Part shown: in pieces, positions 34,883 to 45,416 of the stretch
Layout of the letters: every line of letters starts with the position of its first letter
Position numbering within the stretch: position 1 is the first letter of the stretch
Source of the DNA: an uncultured Spirochaetales bacterium
GTDB lineage: Bacteria > Spirochaetota > Spirochaetia > JAFGXN01
Length of the DNA stretch: 64,000 nucleotides
Assembly: GCA_949289575.1 (NCBI GenBank)
Contig: CASEOG010000003.1
Span: forward strand, 1-64,000
Direction of reading: 5' to 3'
Notes under the pieces: model-generated
What the model was told of the DNA's origin: nothing
What the model saw: only the letters and a program-made list of their open reading frames with translations
Databases searched by the model: none
Translations under genes and position numbers: made by a program

Positions 34883-37483
34883 CTACTCTTCCGTCGGATG
34901 AAACCCTCCTTTTTCGGTTTCTATAACCGCCTCACCGTTCTTCCAGTCCATACGAACGGCATCGCCGTCACCGAAGCGGCCGGTCAGCATCGCCTTGGCC
35001 AGCTCGTTCTCGACGTCATTCTGAACCGCTCTTTTGACCGGACGGGCACCGTAAACGGGATCAAAGCCCTCTTCGGCAATATGATCCACAAGTCCCGCTT
35101 CAAACCGGATTCCGATATTTCTTCCGGCAAGCCGTTTTTCGATGCGGTGCAGCTGGATTTCGACAATCCGGCGGATATGTTCTTTTTCCAGACGATGAAA
35201 GATAATGGTTTCATCAATCCGGTTCAAAAACTCGGGTTTAAAGAAATGTTTCAGCTGTCCGAAAATTTTCTCTTCCATCGTTTTCGGATCGGAAGTTTCC
35301 AGAATCAGTTCGCTGCCGATATTACTGGTCAGAATGATAATCGCATTACGAAAATCGACGACCCGTCCCTGTCCGTCCGTCAGACGTCCGTCGTCAAGCA
35401 GCTGCAAAAGCACATTAAACACATCCGGATGCGCCTTCTCGATTTCATCAAACAGAATGACCGAATAAGGGCGTCTGCGAACCGCTTCCGTCAGCTGGCC
35501 TCCCTGGTCGTATCCGACATATCCCGGAGGAGCTCCGATCAATCGGGAAACGGCATGCTTCTCCATGTATTCACTCATATCGATTCGGGTCAAAGCTTTT
35601 TCGTCATCGAACAGAAAGGCCGCCAGAGTTTTTGCCAGTTCTGTTTTACCGACCCCCGTCGGTCCGAGAAAGAGAAACGATCCCAACGGACGATTTTCAT
35701 CCGAAAGACCTGTTTTATTTCTGCGGATAGCATCACTGACAGCACGAATTCCTTCTGTCTGCCCGACTACACGTTTTCCGAGAATCTCTTCAAGCCTCAT
35801 CAGTTTATCCATTTCGGAAGAAAGCATTTTTCGTACCGGAATTCCTGTCCAGGTCGAAACAACTTTGGCAATATCCTCTTCGGAAACCTCTTCGCGAAGC
35901 AGTCTGTCATCACCCATTTCATTCAGTTTATTCCCAAGCTCTTCTATCTCTTTTCGTGTTTGCGGAATCAGTCCGTATTTGACTTCTCCTGCCTTGGCAA
36001 GATTTCCTTCTCTTTCGTACTGTGTCTCCTGCGCTTTCAGCTGTTCCAGTTTTTCTTTACGGCTTCGAATTTCTCCGATAACCTCTTTCTCGGCCTGCCA
36101 TTTCAGAGTCAGTCTGGTCTGGATCTCCTTCAGATCGGAATATTCTTTTTCCAACTTTTTGAGACGATCTTTCCCTGCCTGATCCGTTTCTTTTTCCAAC
36201 GATTTTTTCTCGATTTCCAGTTGAAGCAGTTTACGGTTATACTGATCCAACTCCAATGGCTGACTTTCGATTTCCATTTTCAGACGGCTCGCCGCTTCGT
36301 CAACCAGGTCGATTGCCTTATCCGGCAGAAAACGGCTTGTAATATACCGATTGGACAAAACAGCAGCAGCCACAAGCGCATCGTCTTTAATGCGAACGCC
36401 GTGATGCACCTCATATTTATCTTTAATTCCGCGCAGAATCGCGATTGTCGATTCGACACTCGGCTCTCCGGTATAAACCGGCTGGAACCGTCTCTCCAAT
36501 GCGGCATCTTTTTCGATATACTTACGGTATTCATCCAGTGTGGTCGCACCGATGGCCCGCAGCTGTCCGCGTGCCAGAGCCGGTTTCAGCAAATTAGAGG
36601 CATCCGTCGAGCCTTCCGCCGCACCGGCTCCTACCAGGGTATGCAACTCGTCGATAAACAGAATAATTTTGCCGTCGGAGGCGGTAACCTTCTCGATGAC
36701 TCCTTTCAGTCTCTCTTCAAATTCACCGCGGAATTTGGCTCCGGCCAAAAGTGCCCCCAGGTCCAAAGCCAGCAGTCTCCGGTTTTTCAGAGAATCGGGA
36801 ACATCTCCGGAAACAATCCGGCGGGCCAACCCCTCGGCGATCGCGGTTTTTCCGACACCGGGTTCTCCGATCAGAACCGGGTTGTTTTTTGTCCGTCTCG
36901 ATAAAACCTGCATAACACGTCGAATTTCTTCATCACGGCCGATTACCGGATCCAATTTTTCCTGCCGCGCCAGACGGGTCAAATCTTTGCAGTATTTTTC
37001 CAGGATTTTATCACCGCCGTCTTTATCCCCGTTTTCTCCTCCCGTACTGCCGGCGACCTGTTTCAGTACAGCCGCAACGCGATCTGCAGTCAGTCCGAAC
37101 TCCTTTAAAAGCGATGCCGCCGAGCCTCCGCTTTTCAGTAATGATAAAAAAAGATGGTTGACGTTGATATAAGAATCTTTTAAAGCATCGGCTTCATTTT
37201 CCGCTTTTATCAAAACCCGATTAAGTTCGTTACTCAAACGCGGTTCGGAATTTCCGCCTGTAACTTTCGGAAAGGATTTGACCGATCGTCTGACACGATC
37301 AAGAATTTGCGCCGTATCCGTTTCCAACCGTTCAAGCAGTGTTGACAGCATGGTTCCGTCCTGTTCCAACAAAGCCTGAAGAAAGTGTTCGCAAGTCACT
37401 TCACTGTTATCGTTTTTAATGGCCAGCGAGACAGCATCCTGTAAAGCATTTTTTGCATTTTCTGTATATTTATCCCAGTCCAT
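34883..37483 (-). CDS. clpB: ATP-dependent disaggregase ClpB
   Basis: This 866-residue hexameric chaperone resolubilises protein aggregates with DnaK. It has the N-terminal Clp_N repeats (about 1-145), AAA-1 with Walker [10 protein letters not shown], the long coiled-coil middle domain (about 405-525) that defines ClpB, AAA-2 with GPTGVGKTE, and the C-terminal D2-small domain. GGAGGG precedes ATG 37483. No CIRCE element is visible in the short upstream region. A 750-codon open frame on the opposite strand is a shadow of this gene. Confidence 0.97.
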   Translation of the reverse strand: MDWDKYTENAKNALQDAVSLAIKNDNSEVTCEHFLQALLEQDGTMLSTLLERLETDTAQILDRVRRSVKSFPKVTGGNSEPRLSNELNRVLIKAENEADALKDSYINVNHLFLSLLKSGGSAASLLKEFGLTADRVAAVLKQVAGSTGGENGDKDGGDKILEKYCKDLTRLARQEKLDPVIGRDEEIRRVMQVLSRRTKNNPVLIGEPGVGKTAIAEGLARRIVSGDVPDSLKNRRLLALDLGALLAGAKFRGEFEERLKGVIEKVTASDGKIILFIDELHTLVGAGAAEGSTDASNLLKPALARGQLRAIGATTLDEYRKYIEKDAALERRFQPVYTGEPSVESTIAILRGIKDKYEVHHGVRIKDDALVAAAVLSNRYITSRFLPDKAIDLVDEAASRLKMEIESQPLELDQYNRKLLQLEIEKKSLEKETDQAGKDRLKKLEKEYSDLKEIQTRLTLKWQAEKEVIGEIRSRKEKLEQLKAQETQYEREGNLAKAGEVKYGLIPQTRKEIEELGNKLNEMGDDRLLREEVSEEDIAKVVSTWTGIPVRKMLSSEMDKLMRLEEILGKRVVGQTEGIRAVSDAIRRNKTGLSDENRPLGSFLFLGPTGVGKTELAKTLAAFLFDDEKALTRIDMSEYMEKHAVSRLIGAPPGYVGYDQGGQLTEAVRRRPYSVILFDEIEKAHPDVFNVLLQLLDDGRLTDGQGRVVDFRNAIIILTSNIGSELILETSDPKTMEEKIFGQLKHFFKPEFLNRIDETIIFHRLEKEHIRRIVEIQLHRIEKRLAGRNIGIRFEAGLVDHIAEEGFDPVYGARPVKRAVQNDVENELAKAMLTGRFGDGDAVRMDWKNGEAVIETEKGGFHPTEE

Positions 37484-37558
37484 AAGACCCTCCTGTTCTC
37501 TGATATTAATATAATCAAATTTCGGAGAATCGGACAGAAATAATCTGAATTTTCTGAA

Positions 37559-40246
37559 CTACTTTTCAACCAGAGTGACGACACATCCCTCGGGGACTGT
37601 CCCTGTGACCGCCGAATAACCGTCTTCTTTTGTCATGCGGTATATAATGTGAGAATAATTTTTCGCGGGAGCTTTGATTTCGGGCAGATTCGAAGAAAAG
37701 AACGGTCCTTCCTGTGTTCCCTTCCGGTATGCATTTAAATCGACGGATCCGAGCGGAAAACCGTCCGAATAGATAAATCCCTTTTCCCCGGCATTATAAC
37801 GCTGCCGCGATACGGCAGGAAGCTCTTTCATATCCGATAAAACAATTGCCGTTCCGTAGTCGGCAAACAGATCTTCTCGCGTAACGGTATAACCGCAGTT
37901 ATTCAACCCCGTCAGGACGGCATTGAAACCGTCGTCGGCATTCTTCAATATTTTTTTCAGAAGTTCGGGGTGCGGGTAATTGCGCATAAGATAAGCCCCG
38001 AAAGCATATCCGGTCGCATAGTTTTCGTATGCAGAGGGATACTCATACCGGTCGGGAGTCAGCGGCAGCGTCAGATTCGGAATAAAGTGGGGTAACCGAC
38101 CGGCCGTCAGACAGGGAGGATAAACGGGAACGGCAAGACCTTTTATTCCTCTCGGTCCCGCCCACCCCATATTGACGGAAATCAGATCCTCGACACACAT
38201 CGATATCATCTCGTTCAGCCATCGGGCCATCGCTTTTTTCCCCGAAAATTGGGAAAGTTCTTTCTGGTAAAATGAAATCAGGTGGGCAAACTCGTGAGCC
38301 GCGGTCGAGAGAACCGTTTCCGCATCAAACCCGTACAGAAGCGAATCGACTGCGACAAGCAGCTTCTCATCGGACGTCGGCTCATAGACTTTACGGAAAC
38401 AGTTTTTCGGCTCGAAAATACCGGCCACGGCACCCGACGAAAAATCGGTTTTTCGGTCCTCGTCGATATCGCAAAGCAGAATCGAGTATGTCCGGTGGGA
38501 ATCGATATACTTTGTATACAGGACGGAAGGAAAATTTCCCCAGGCATCCCCCAGCAAGGACGTTGTCTGACGGTAGATGCCGTTTCCGGAAGAGGGCATA
38601 AATGCTTCCGCAATTTTTTTCAGGTCGGACTGCGTCACCGAAGCCGAAACTCCGTCTGTCCAGCAATTTTCCGCTACCCATATTTCCCAATTTATGCCGG
38701 TTGCCGAATCCGTGACGGTGTGCCTCAAAACGGCCGGTACCGAATGTCCCGAGACCGTAAAGGTTTTACCGGAAAGAAGAATATCCGAACCGCGTCCGGT
38801 GACCGTTTCGTTTCCGTAGGCCTCTGTTTTGCCCGATACGGCGGCTGCCTGCCGTTGAGAAACGGTTTCCGCGTTTTCCGCCCGAGAGACGATAAAAAAG
38901 ACCTCTTCCGCCGAAACAGACGAAGGATCGAAAACAACCGTCTCTCCCGAATAATACCGAAAAACACGGGGAGCATCGGAAGGAATAATTTTTATCGGCA
39001 CACTTTGCGACATTTCCGTCAGACCGTCTGTCACGACAAGCTCTACCGTACACAAATTCGGATTTACCGACGGTTCTGCCGGCCGCGGAAGGGTCCACTG
39101 CGGAAGTGAAACGCTGCCGGTACTGTCGCCGTCCAGGCTCCACCGATATTTTACAGGCGGCCGCCCGCCCGTAACGGAAGCGGAAACGGGAATCAAGCCG
39201 TTTCTGAACTCATAATAAGAAACCTCCGACGGAACCGTCAGCTTTTCAATCCGCAACGGCACGTAAGGTGCAATCTCGAGAATCACCGCATCCGAAATGG
39301 TGCGGGTTTGCGATTGAACCTCATCGGCGAAGCGGAATTCGACACGCAGCTGATAACGTTTTCCGTCGGCAGCATCATCGGGACTCATCCATTTCGTCGA
39401 TCCCGGCAAATTCAATTTCAGACCGTTTTCGCTGATATAGGCTGCGTCCAGCGGAGTCAGCGCCGCCGGTTGGGATTGAGGCGACCCGATAAACCAGGAA
39501 GCCGACAGAAAACGGTACTTATCGCCGGCGCTGCGGAACTGTGCCCCGACAGTAAGATCCTCTCCGTATAAAGCCGAAATCAGTCCGGGCTCGTCGGTAG
39601 AAACGGCCCCGATAACCGGACCCACCTTAACGGTACACGCCCGCTCCGATTCGATATTCCCGTCGATAACCCGAACCGAAAGGCGGTGCGTTCCGAAATG
39701 GGATTCCGTAACATTCAACCGGATTTCGTTTCCGGTCTGTCCGTTCAGCCGGGTCGAATCCCAATAAAAGTAACAGTACCGAAACGGATTTTCGTCGGGG
39801 AAAACAACGGAGGCCTCCAATGTTTCCCCGTACAGCAGCAACTGAGTTTGCGCCGGGCGCCCGTTTACGTAAAAATCGTAAACAGGTTCGGCAGGCGGAT
39901 TGACTGTTACCGAAATCCGTCCTGTTGCGACATAAATCCCGACACGGACTTTAACGGAAATTTCGAGACTGTAAGGTTCTCCGGCAACAAAAGAAGGCGT
40001 CCGGACATAACGGTCCGTTACTGAAGCAGGTTCGAATTTCCCGTTTGTATACCAATGATACAACCGTGCCGTACTGAGCTGCGAGGAAACAACCGCCTTG
40101 ATTTCAATCGGCTCTCCGTACTCATAAACCGTTTTCTCTGCCTGCAGGACGACAGACAAAACCTGCGGATCTTCTCTGCCGTTCATTTTCGACGGATCGC
40201 ATGAAAGAAAAACAAAAACCAATAATAATGCCGCCCGCCATCTCAT
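37559..40246 (-). CDS. Surface lipoprotein with Ig-like domains and M30-type metallopeptidase
   Basis: This 895-residue protein has a lipoprotein signal (LLLVFVFLSC, Cys16). It is followed by about four Ig/PKD-like beta domains (about 28-115, 120-205, 210-330, 335-425) and a C-terminal metallopeptidase. The zinc site is HEFAH (651-655) in TAAHEFAHLISF, with a downstream Glu-rich MARWLNEMISMCVEDL helix as the likely third ligand. This resembles the M30 (hyicolysin-like) peptidases. The beta domains would hold the enzyme away from the membrane. It is the last of four consecutive lipoprotein genes. The start at 40246 has GGGGAG 11 bases upstream. Confidence 0.78.
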   Translation of the reverse strand: MRWRAALLLVFVFLSCDPSKMNGREDPQVLSVVLQAEKTVYEYGEPIEIKAVVSSQLSTARLYHWYTNGKFEPASVTDRYVRTPSFVAGEPYSLEISVKVRVGIYVATGRISVTVNPPAEPVYDFYVNGRPAQTQLLLYGETLEASVVFPDENPFRYCYFYWDSTRLNGQTGNEIRLNVTESHFGTHRLSVRVIDGNIESERACTVKVGPVIGAVSTDEPGLISALYGEDLTVGAQFRSAGDKYRFLSASWFIGSPQSQPAALTPLDAAYISENGLKLNLPGSTKWMSPDDAADGKRYQLRVEFRFADEVQSQTRTISDAVILEIAPYVPLRIEKLTVPSEVSYYEFRNGLIPVSASVTGGRPPVKYRWSLDGDSTGSVSLPQWTLPRPAEPSVNPNLCTVELVVTDGLTEMSQSVPIKIIPSDAPRVFRYYSGETVVFDPSSVSAEEVFFIVSRAENAETVSQRQAAAVSGKTEAYGNETVTGRGSDILLSGKTFTVSGHSVPAVLRHTVTDSATGINWEIWVAENCWTDGVSASVTQSDLKKIAEAFMPSSGNGIYRQTTSLLGDAWGNFPSVLYTKYIDSHRTYSILLCDIDEDRKTDFSSGAVAGIFEPKNCFRKVYEPTSDEKLLVAVDSLLYGFDAETVLSTAAHEFAHLISFYQKELSQFSGKKAMARWLNEMISMCVEDLISVNMGWAGPRGIKGLAVPVYPPCLTAGRLPHFIPNLTLPLTPDRYEYPSAYENYATGYAFGAYLMRNYPHPELLKKILKNADDGFNAVLTGLNNCGYTVTREDLFADYGTAIVLSDMKELPAVSRQRYNAGEKGFIYSDGFPLGSVDLNAYRKGTQEGPFFSSNLPEIKAPAKNYSHIIYRMTKEDGYSAVTGTVPEGCVVTLVEK

Positions 40247-40293
40247 CGGTCATTCAACTCCCCTTTACAGTGACATAAAATCCCGATCATCCG

Positions 40294-42663
40294 CTAAAAG
40301 TATTTTCGGTCGATATCCCATGCCAGACTCTGCTCCGATTTCCCGGTTTGCTGTACTTTATAAGAACCGCCGGATTTAACGGAATCGGTAATGGTCAGAT
40401 CGAAAGTCAGTTTTCCCGAATACATTCCGCCGATATTAATATAACCGACGAGTTTACCGTTCGCCGATAAATTCACCTCGGTCTGATGCCCCGTACCGAC
40501 GGAACTGAAAATCATATCAAAAGCCTTGAACTCATTGTAAATCAGCGGGACAGTCACCGACCCGGCTCCCAGTTTTGCGTTATAATGAAAACATCCTTTA
40601 TTCGGATTGGAAATCTTGTCGGAACACTTGCCGCCCTTTCCGGCACAGTTCTCGGCAGACCAACCGCTGTATCCATTAATCGAAACGGAGTCAAAACCGG
40701 CCGCTCCCGTTCCCGGCTGGTGAATCCGTTCCAGATAGGATTGAGAGAAATCGATTACCCGCAAAGCATTAATCAGGAATTCCTCGTTGGAAATCTGACG
40801 CCAGCCCGATTTTTCGTCACCGGCCTCCGAGTGGGTCGAAAACGAAATTTCGGGGATATCAAATCCGTAATAAACGGTATAATCGTTCCACCCGAATGCG
40901 GAACCGGGGTCGACAATGACCGTCTCCGTTGTATTTGCGACGGCCGTAAATTCTTTTTTCGAGCGGGTCCATCGGTTTTTAAACGAAAGAGTCTGTTTCC
41001 ATGTCTGCGGCTGATTCGGAATCCCGGAAGAAGCGCTTGCTTTTTTGGTATAAACCGGAGTATAAACCCATCGTTTAGCAGTGACTGTCGAATAACAGTA
41101 AGACGGTTTGTTGGAAACGGTGATTGTCACCCTGTCGGCACCTGTCGATACGGTATATTCCGGTTTCGGCATCGTTCCGGCAACACCGTAAGTATCCTTA
41201 AATGCCGTTTTCTGCCCGTCACCGTCCGGTGATCCGACCGTCGTATTTTTCGGCATAATCGCATAATAATAGACTTTGCCCGGCACAAGAGAGGGATCGC
41301 TGTCGGTATATTTAATCGATCCGGATAAATCGGCGGATATATCGGCGGCAATTAAAGATCCTTCCTCGCCGCCGGTTTCGTTTCTGTACAAATCGTACAC
41401 AATCCCGGCGTCACGATCGGCAACAGAGATCGGATTCCACGAAACAATAATTTGCGACCCGTATTCAAGCAACGTCGCCGAGGTATTTCTGACCTGAGGC
41501 AGAATATATCCCGTCACCGTCTCGGACGGCGCCCCTTCTCCCAAATGGTTGGATGCCGTTACATAAAACTGAATCGTATTAAATGATTTTGTCTCGTAAT
41601 CGTACCGGTTTGACTCGGTATACCTGTCAAGCTTCTTCTCCCAGTTTCCGTTGGCCTTCTCTTTGACGTAGACAGAATACCCTTTAAAATTTTCCGTTCC
41701 CGAAACGTCGTTCCATGTCAGACTGATTTTCCTGCCGAAAGTTCCCTGCGTCGCGGAAACCCCTTCGACAGCCGATGGAGTTCCCCATTTTACAGTCAAT
41801 CCCCTGACAATCTGGCTGGGCTGCGAGCTCTTCCCGTCCGTAATCGCATAAATCCGGTAAGCAAATTCTTCACCAATCTGACAGTCGCAATAAAAAGATT
41901 CGGCGGAAGAGGTTACGCAGGAGGCACCGTGAGAAAACTCTTCTGTATAAACATATAAATCACCTTCTTTTGAGGGATTTACTATACCCCGATCTTCCCA
42001 TTTCTGATCCTGAGAAAACGGAGCCTGGGCTCTTTCCAGGCGGAACGAAGAATCGGAATGATCCCATTTCCATGTCAGAGTAATACGGGCCGGATCCTGC
42101 ATATTGTTCGGCTGATAATTTCGGGTTGCCGTTACATTGTACGGAACTTCGGCCGTTTTTCCGACGGCAATGCCGGAATAGGCAACAATCCGACCGCCTC
42201 CGTCGTATCCTTTCAGCAGATAATAGAATGTCATTCCCGAAGAAAGCAGCTGTTCGTTCCCTTCTCCGTCGTACACGGTAAGATGTTCGTAAGAATTCCT
42301 GACATAAGAGAGACGCCGGGAGACCTGGGTTTCCGCCGGCAATTCCTCTGTTTTATAAAACGAAGTCGTTTTGGCCTTGTTTAACGCCGTTTCGGCCGAT
42401 GCAAAGTCGGAAAACCAGAACAGACGCCAGTAATAAACCCCGGCAGAAACCGTGTTCCAGGTTACATTAATCTGATGGATATAGATTTCCGAGGTGGCCG
42501 ACAACCCCGTCACCTCGATCGGATCGGGGGCGAAAGGAACCGGTTCAGGAAAAATGACTCCGTTCAGACCGGATGCACCGGCCTGCGGGTCCGTAATAAA
42601 TCGATCGGTACATGAAAAGAGAAAAACAACACCGAAAACAATCAAAAGATTTTTCGTTTTCAT
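40294..42663 (-). CDS. Large fibronectin-III lipoprotein
   Basis: This 789-residue protein has a lipoprotein signal (VVFLFSC, Cys18) and a chain of FN3-like domains (about 48-180, 185-285, 290-395, 400-490), marked by ITLTWKW, ISLTWND and IIVSWNP strands. A C-terminal region (about 620-789) matches no domain I know. That region is clearly related to the end of the secreted protein at 45417-46802: both have GFD after GT, LIYxEF, a GxYSG segment and AWDxDR near the C-terminus. It contains four cysteines. No catalytic motif is seen; an adhesive or scaffolding surface protein is inferred. Confidence 0.75.
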   Translation of the reverse strand: MKTKNLLIVFGVVFLFSCTDRFITDPQAGASGLNGVIFPEPVPFAPDPIEVTGLSATSEIYIHQINVTWNTVSAGVYYWRLFWFSDFASAETALNKAKTTSFYKTEELPAETQVSRRLSYVRNSYEHLTVYDGEGNEQLLSSGMTFYYLLKGYDGGGRIVAYSGIAVGKTAEVPYNVTATRNYQPNNMQDPARITLTWKWDHSDSSFRLERAQAPFSQDQKWEDRGIVNPSKEGDLYVYTEEFSHGASCVTSSAESFYCDCQIGEEFAYRIYAITDGKSSQPSQIVRGLTVKWGTPSAVEGVSATQGTFGRKISLTWNDVSGTENFKGYSVYVKEKANGNWEKKLDRYTESNRYDYETKSFNTIQFYVTASNHLGEGAPSETVTGYILPQVRNTSATLLEYGSQIIVSWNPISVADRDAGIVYDLYRNETGGEEGSLIAADISADLSGSIKYTDSDPSLVPGKVYYYAIMPKNTTVGSPDGDGQKTAFKDTYGVAGTMPKPEYTVSTGADRVTITVSNKPSYCYSTVTAKRWVYTPVYTKKASASSGIPNQPQTWKQTLSFKNRWTRSKKEFTAVANTTETVIVDPGSAFGWNDYTVYYGFDIPEISFSTHSEAGDEKSGWRQISNEEFLINALRVIDFSQSYLERIHQPGTGAAGFDSVSINGYSGWSAENCAGKGGKCSDKISNPNKGCFHYNAKLGAGSVTVPLIYNEFKAFDMIFSSVGTGHQTEVNLSANGKLVGYINIGGMYSGKLTFDLTITDSVKSGGSYKVQQTGKSEQSLAWDIDRKYF

Positions 42664-42690
42664 TCTTCACCTCCGCCGGGACAGATAAAA

Positions 42691-44868
42691 TCAGTTTTTG
42701 TAAGAAATCGTAATGTAATCGATACGAACTTCTTTCTGATCACTGCCGGTTCTCAAATTACCGGTTTCTCCTTTGGTGATATCGCCCCACTGACGCACTC
42801 CCGAAGGCATTTTCCACACCTGAAGAGACACTGTTTCATCCGTTTCGGATACAAAATCAAATACATAATCGGTCCAACCTTCGGTTGTCGAAACGGCAAA
42901 ATCGGAAAATACGGTTCCGTTCCCGATACGGACAAAAACGTCCGCTTTGGACCCGGCGCCCCGATAAATTCGGGTTTTGATTTCATACCGGACTCCGGCA
43001 CAGACACCGAATTCCGGTCCTTTCAGACGCACAGCCGTTTCTGCCGCATCACCGGCTCCCAACCAGTCAAAATAAGCGGAAGTATCGCTGACAACAAACA
43101 GTCCGTCCGAACATTTGATAATATTTTCCAAATTTTCGTCTTCGGTAGTCCACACGGCACCGCCGTTATATGTATAATCGTAGTCCGATACCAAATCGGA
43201 ACCTTCTTCGATAACCCATCCCGAAAATTTATTGTACCACAAAACCTTAATATCTGCTGTGTAGGGTGCAATATTTCCCGCAGACAGAAAATCGGAACCG
43301 AATGACGTCAGGGAAGGATAAATCGGAATATTTTTTTCACAACTGACCGAACCGTCGGCAGTCGAAACCGTCACGACAATTTTTTTATCCTGAACCTTTG
43401 AATCGGAAACAGACACCAACATCGATACACGGGCCGTATCTCCGGAAACCGTTCCCGAATCGACAGACCAACTGTAAGAATACGACGTTCCCAGCTCGGA
43501 AGGCACTTCTGCCGGCTGAACCCCCTGTATTTCCACGGAAAACATTTGTCCTGCCGCCGCATAATCGGAAAGAACAACAATATCGGCATTATCCAGATTC
43601 GGAAGAAAGATAGTTTTGACCTTTCTTTCGACTTTATCTGTCTGCCCTGCCGCATCGGTAACGGAATAGTAAACCGTCCATTCTCCCCGTTTCGTAAAAT
43701 CGATTTCCGACTCATCGACAATACAGTAGGAGGTCAGTTCTCCGTCGAAATTATCGAACGCGGAAAATCCGGGATCGATGAAAGTCCGGGTCCGGTTAAT
43801 ATCGATAATTACATCTCCGCCGGTCAATGTGATTTGAGGCGGCTGAATCGGAACATGCCCTTCGACGGGAGCCGACAAAATACCCTTTTCGGTTTCGCTT
43901 CTGATTGCCTGAATTTTGTAAAAATAAACCTTTTCTTTCAGGTTGCCGTTACTTTTTAAATCGGAATATTCGGAACCGGCAGCAATATCGGCCAAAACTT
44001 CATAGACTCCGTTTTCGGCTTCCGCCCGGAAAAGACGGACAGGACAGTCGACTGCATTCCATGTCAGAAGGACCTTATCGGGATCCGCAGTCGATGCCGA
44101 CAATCCCGTCACTTCCGGTACGGTCGGATCGGCAAGATAGCCGGAGACCGGCGACGAGAGCACACTGGACGGGGGCACCTCTTCGGGTTGCGCGGCTTTT
44201 CCGACCGACTGAATTTTATAATAGTAATTCTGTCCGGGCTTTAAGTTCGTATCGTTATCTTCATAAACATTTGCTCCGGTTTCGGCAATCAGAGCCTCAC
44301 CGTCAAAAGGTCCGGTTTCGGAGCCGGCACGAAAAACCCGGTATGACGCGGCTGTCGGAACCGCATCCCATGAAACGACGATACGGTCACCGAAACTTCC
44401 CTGAGAAGCCGTGACCACGGCCGGAGGAATGACCTCTCCGTTCCGGAGATAACAGCGGCCGGCAACCGCTTCCGTCAGTGCGGATTCGACATTCTCGGGA
44501 TTGACGGACGAAATTTTATAATAATAGGAAACACCCGATTTCAGAGAAAGAATCGATCCGTCATCGGGAAAAGATGTTTCCGATGTTTCCGCCAGGAATT
44601 CGAAGCCGGTTGCCGCATCTTCGGAGCGGTATATCCGATAGCCGGAAGCCGCAGCAACCTTTGTCCATGAAATTTCTATTTTGTCGGTCACATTATCCGT
44701 GGCTGATACCGACAGAGGAGGAACCACTTTATCGTATTGAGGCGGTACATAAACTTCTTCTTCGATGTGTTCCGATTTTAACTGTTCACCGAAAAAGGGA
44801 CTCTGACAGGAAATAACAGCCCCCGTAAACAATAATATAATCGGAAAACCGATTACGGAATTTTTCAT
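42691..44868 (-). CDS. FN3 and DUF5011-type lipoprotein with C-terminal carbohydrate-binding-like domain
   Basis: This 725-residue protein starts with a lipoprotein signal (FTGAVISC, about Cys21). Three FN3 domains follow (about 52-147, 152-258, 262-350), then a DUF5011-like Ig domain (about 352-425: RTFIDPGFSAFDNFDGELT ... GEWTVYYSVTDAAGQ), a PKD-like stretch (about 430-530), and a C-terminal jelly roll (about 560-725) that looks like the CBM4_9/CBM-type galactose-binding fold. This suggests a surface glycan-binding lipoprotein. ATG 44868 is chosen because AAGGAG lies 6 bases upstream. Confidence 0.75.
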   Translation of the reverse strand: MKNSVIGFPIILLFTGAVISCQSPFFGEQLKSEHIEEEVYVPPQYDKVVPPLSVSATDNVTDKIEISWTKVAAASGYRIYRSEDAATGFEFLAETSETSFPDDGSILSLKSGVSYYYKISSVNPENVESALTEAVAGRCYLRNGEVIPPAVVTASQGSFGDRIVVSWDAVPTAASYRVFRAGSETGPFDGEALIAETGANVYEDNDTNLKPGQNYYYKIQSVGKAAQPEEVPPSSVLSSPVSGYLADPTVPEVTGLSASTADPDKVLLTWNAVDCPVRLFRAEAENGVYEVLADIAAGSEYSDLKSNGNLKEKVYFYKIQAIRSETEKGILSAPVEGHVPIQPPQITLTGGDVIIDINRTRTFIDPGFSAFDNFDGELTSYCIVDESEIDFTKRGEWTVYYSVTDAAGQTDKVERKVKTIFLPNLDNADIVVLSDYAAAGQMFSVEIQGVQPAEVPSELGTSYSYSWSVDSGTVSGDTARVSMLVSVSDSKVQDKKIVVTVSTADGSVSCEKNIPIYPSLTSFGSDFLSAGNIAPYTADIKVLWYNKFSGWVIEEGSDLVSDYDYTYNGGAVWTTEDENLENIIKCSDGLFVVSDTSAYFDWLGAGDAAETAVRLKGPEFGVCAGVRYEIKTRIYRGAGSKADVFVRIGNGTVFSDFAVSTTEGWTDYVFDFVSETDETVSLQVWKMPSGVRQWGDITKGETGNLRTGSDQKEVRIDYITISYKN

Positions 44869-44884
44869 AACAACTCCTTTCTTC

Positions 44885-45319
44885 TTACAAAGCACCGCTT
44901 TGCAGTAAAACATAAGTCTCTTTCGTGTCCGCAACAGGCTTCAGATTCAAATAAGTCTTTCCGTCCTTCTCGAAAAAGGAAAACCAAAACGCCGTATTTT
45001 TGGCGGCACTGTCGGCTCCCGGCGCAAATTGAAGAACAATCGTTGCTCTCGAACTGCTGTCGGCCAGCGAATCATTCAAATAGACGGAATAAGTCCCTGT
45101 GCGATTGTTTTTTTCCAAATCTCCCTGTTTTTCGATCCATGTAAAAGAAGAACTTTCTTCGGCAAAGGTCAGCGTCAGTACGACCTGTTCGCCGGACGAA
45201 GTCGAATAAGTTTCGGTCCAGACGCCGTTCAGCATTCGGGAAACCATCCGAATCTGACAACCGGCTGAAAAGAAAATCAATGCGGATACAACCAAAAACA
45301 GAAAGCGTTTTGAATTCAT
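44885..45319 (-). CDS. Small lipocalin-like lipoprotein
   Basis: This 144-residue protein has a lipoprotein signal ending FFSAGC (Cys21) and an all-beta mature part. LNGVWTETYS resembles the G-x-W start of lipocalin-like domains, followed by alternating strands such as VVLTLTFAEES, TGTYSVYL and TIVLQF. No specific ligand can be named. GAGGAG precedes ATG 45319, and a clear promoter starts the four-gene lipoprotein operon here. Confidence 0.7.
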   Translation of the reverse strand: MNSKRFLFLVVSALIFFSAGCQIRMVSRMLNGVWTETYSTSSGEQVVLTLTFAEESSSFTWIEKQGDLEKNNRTGTYSVYLNDSLADSSSRATIVLQFAPGADSAAKNTAFWFSFFEKDGKTYLNLKPVADTKETYVLLQSGAL

Positions 45320-45339
45320 AAAACACTCCTCTTATACTT

Positions 45340-45368
45340 ACAATAACCCACTTTCTCCAAAAAGTCAA
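45340..45368 (-). promoter_or_regulatory. Promoter of the four-gene lipoprotein operon
   Basis: On the minus strand TTGACT (45368-45363), a 17-base spacer and TATTGT (45345-45340) precede ATG 45319 by 20 bases. Genes at 44885, 42691, 40294 and 37559 follow with gaps of 16, 27 and 47 bases and no terminator. Confidence 0.7.
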
Positions 45369-45416
45369 CGAAAAGAGGTGAATTATTAAAATATATCTTA
45401 TAATTTAATAATAATT

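Noticed and set aside
34634-36904. A 756-codon open frame on the plus strand
   Set aside because: It lies antisense to clpB, reads as Phe/Gln/Arg-rich low-similarity sequence and has no ribosome site; it is a composition shadow of a conserved gene.
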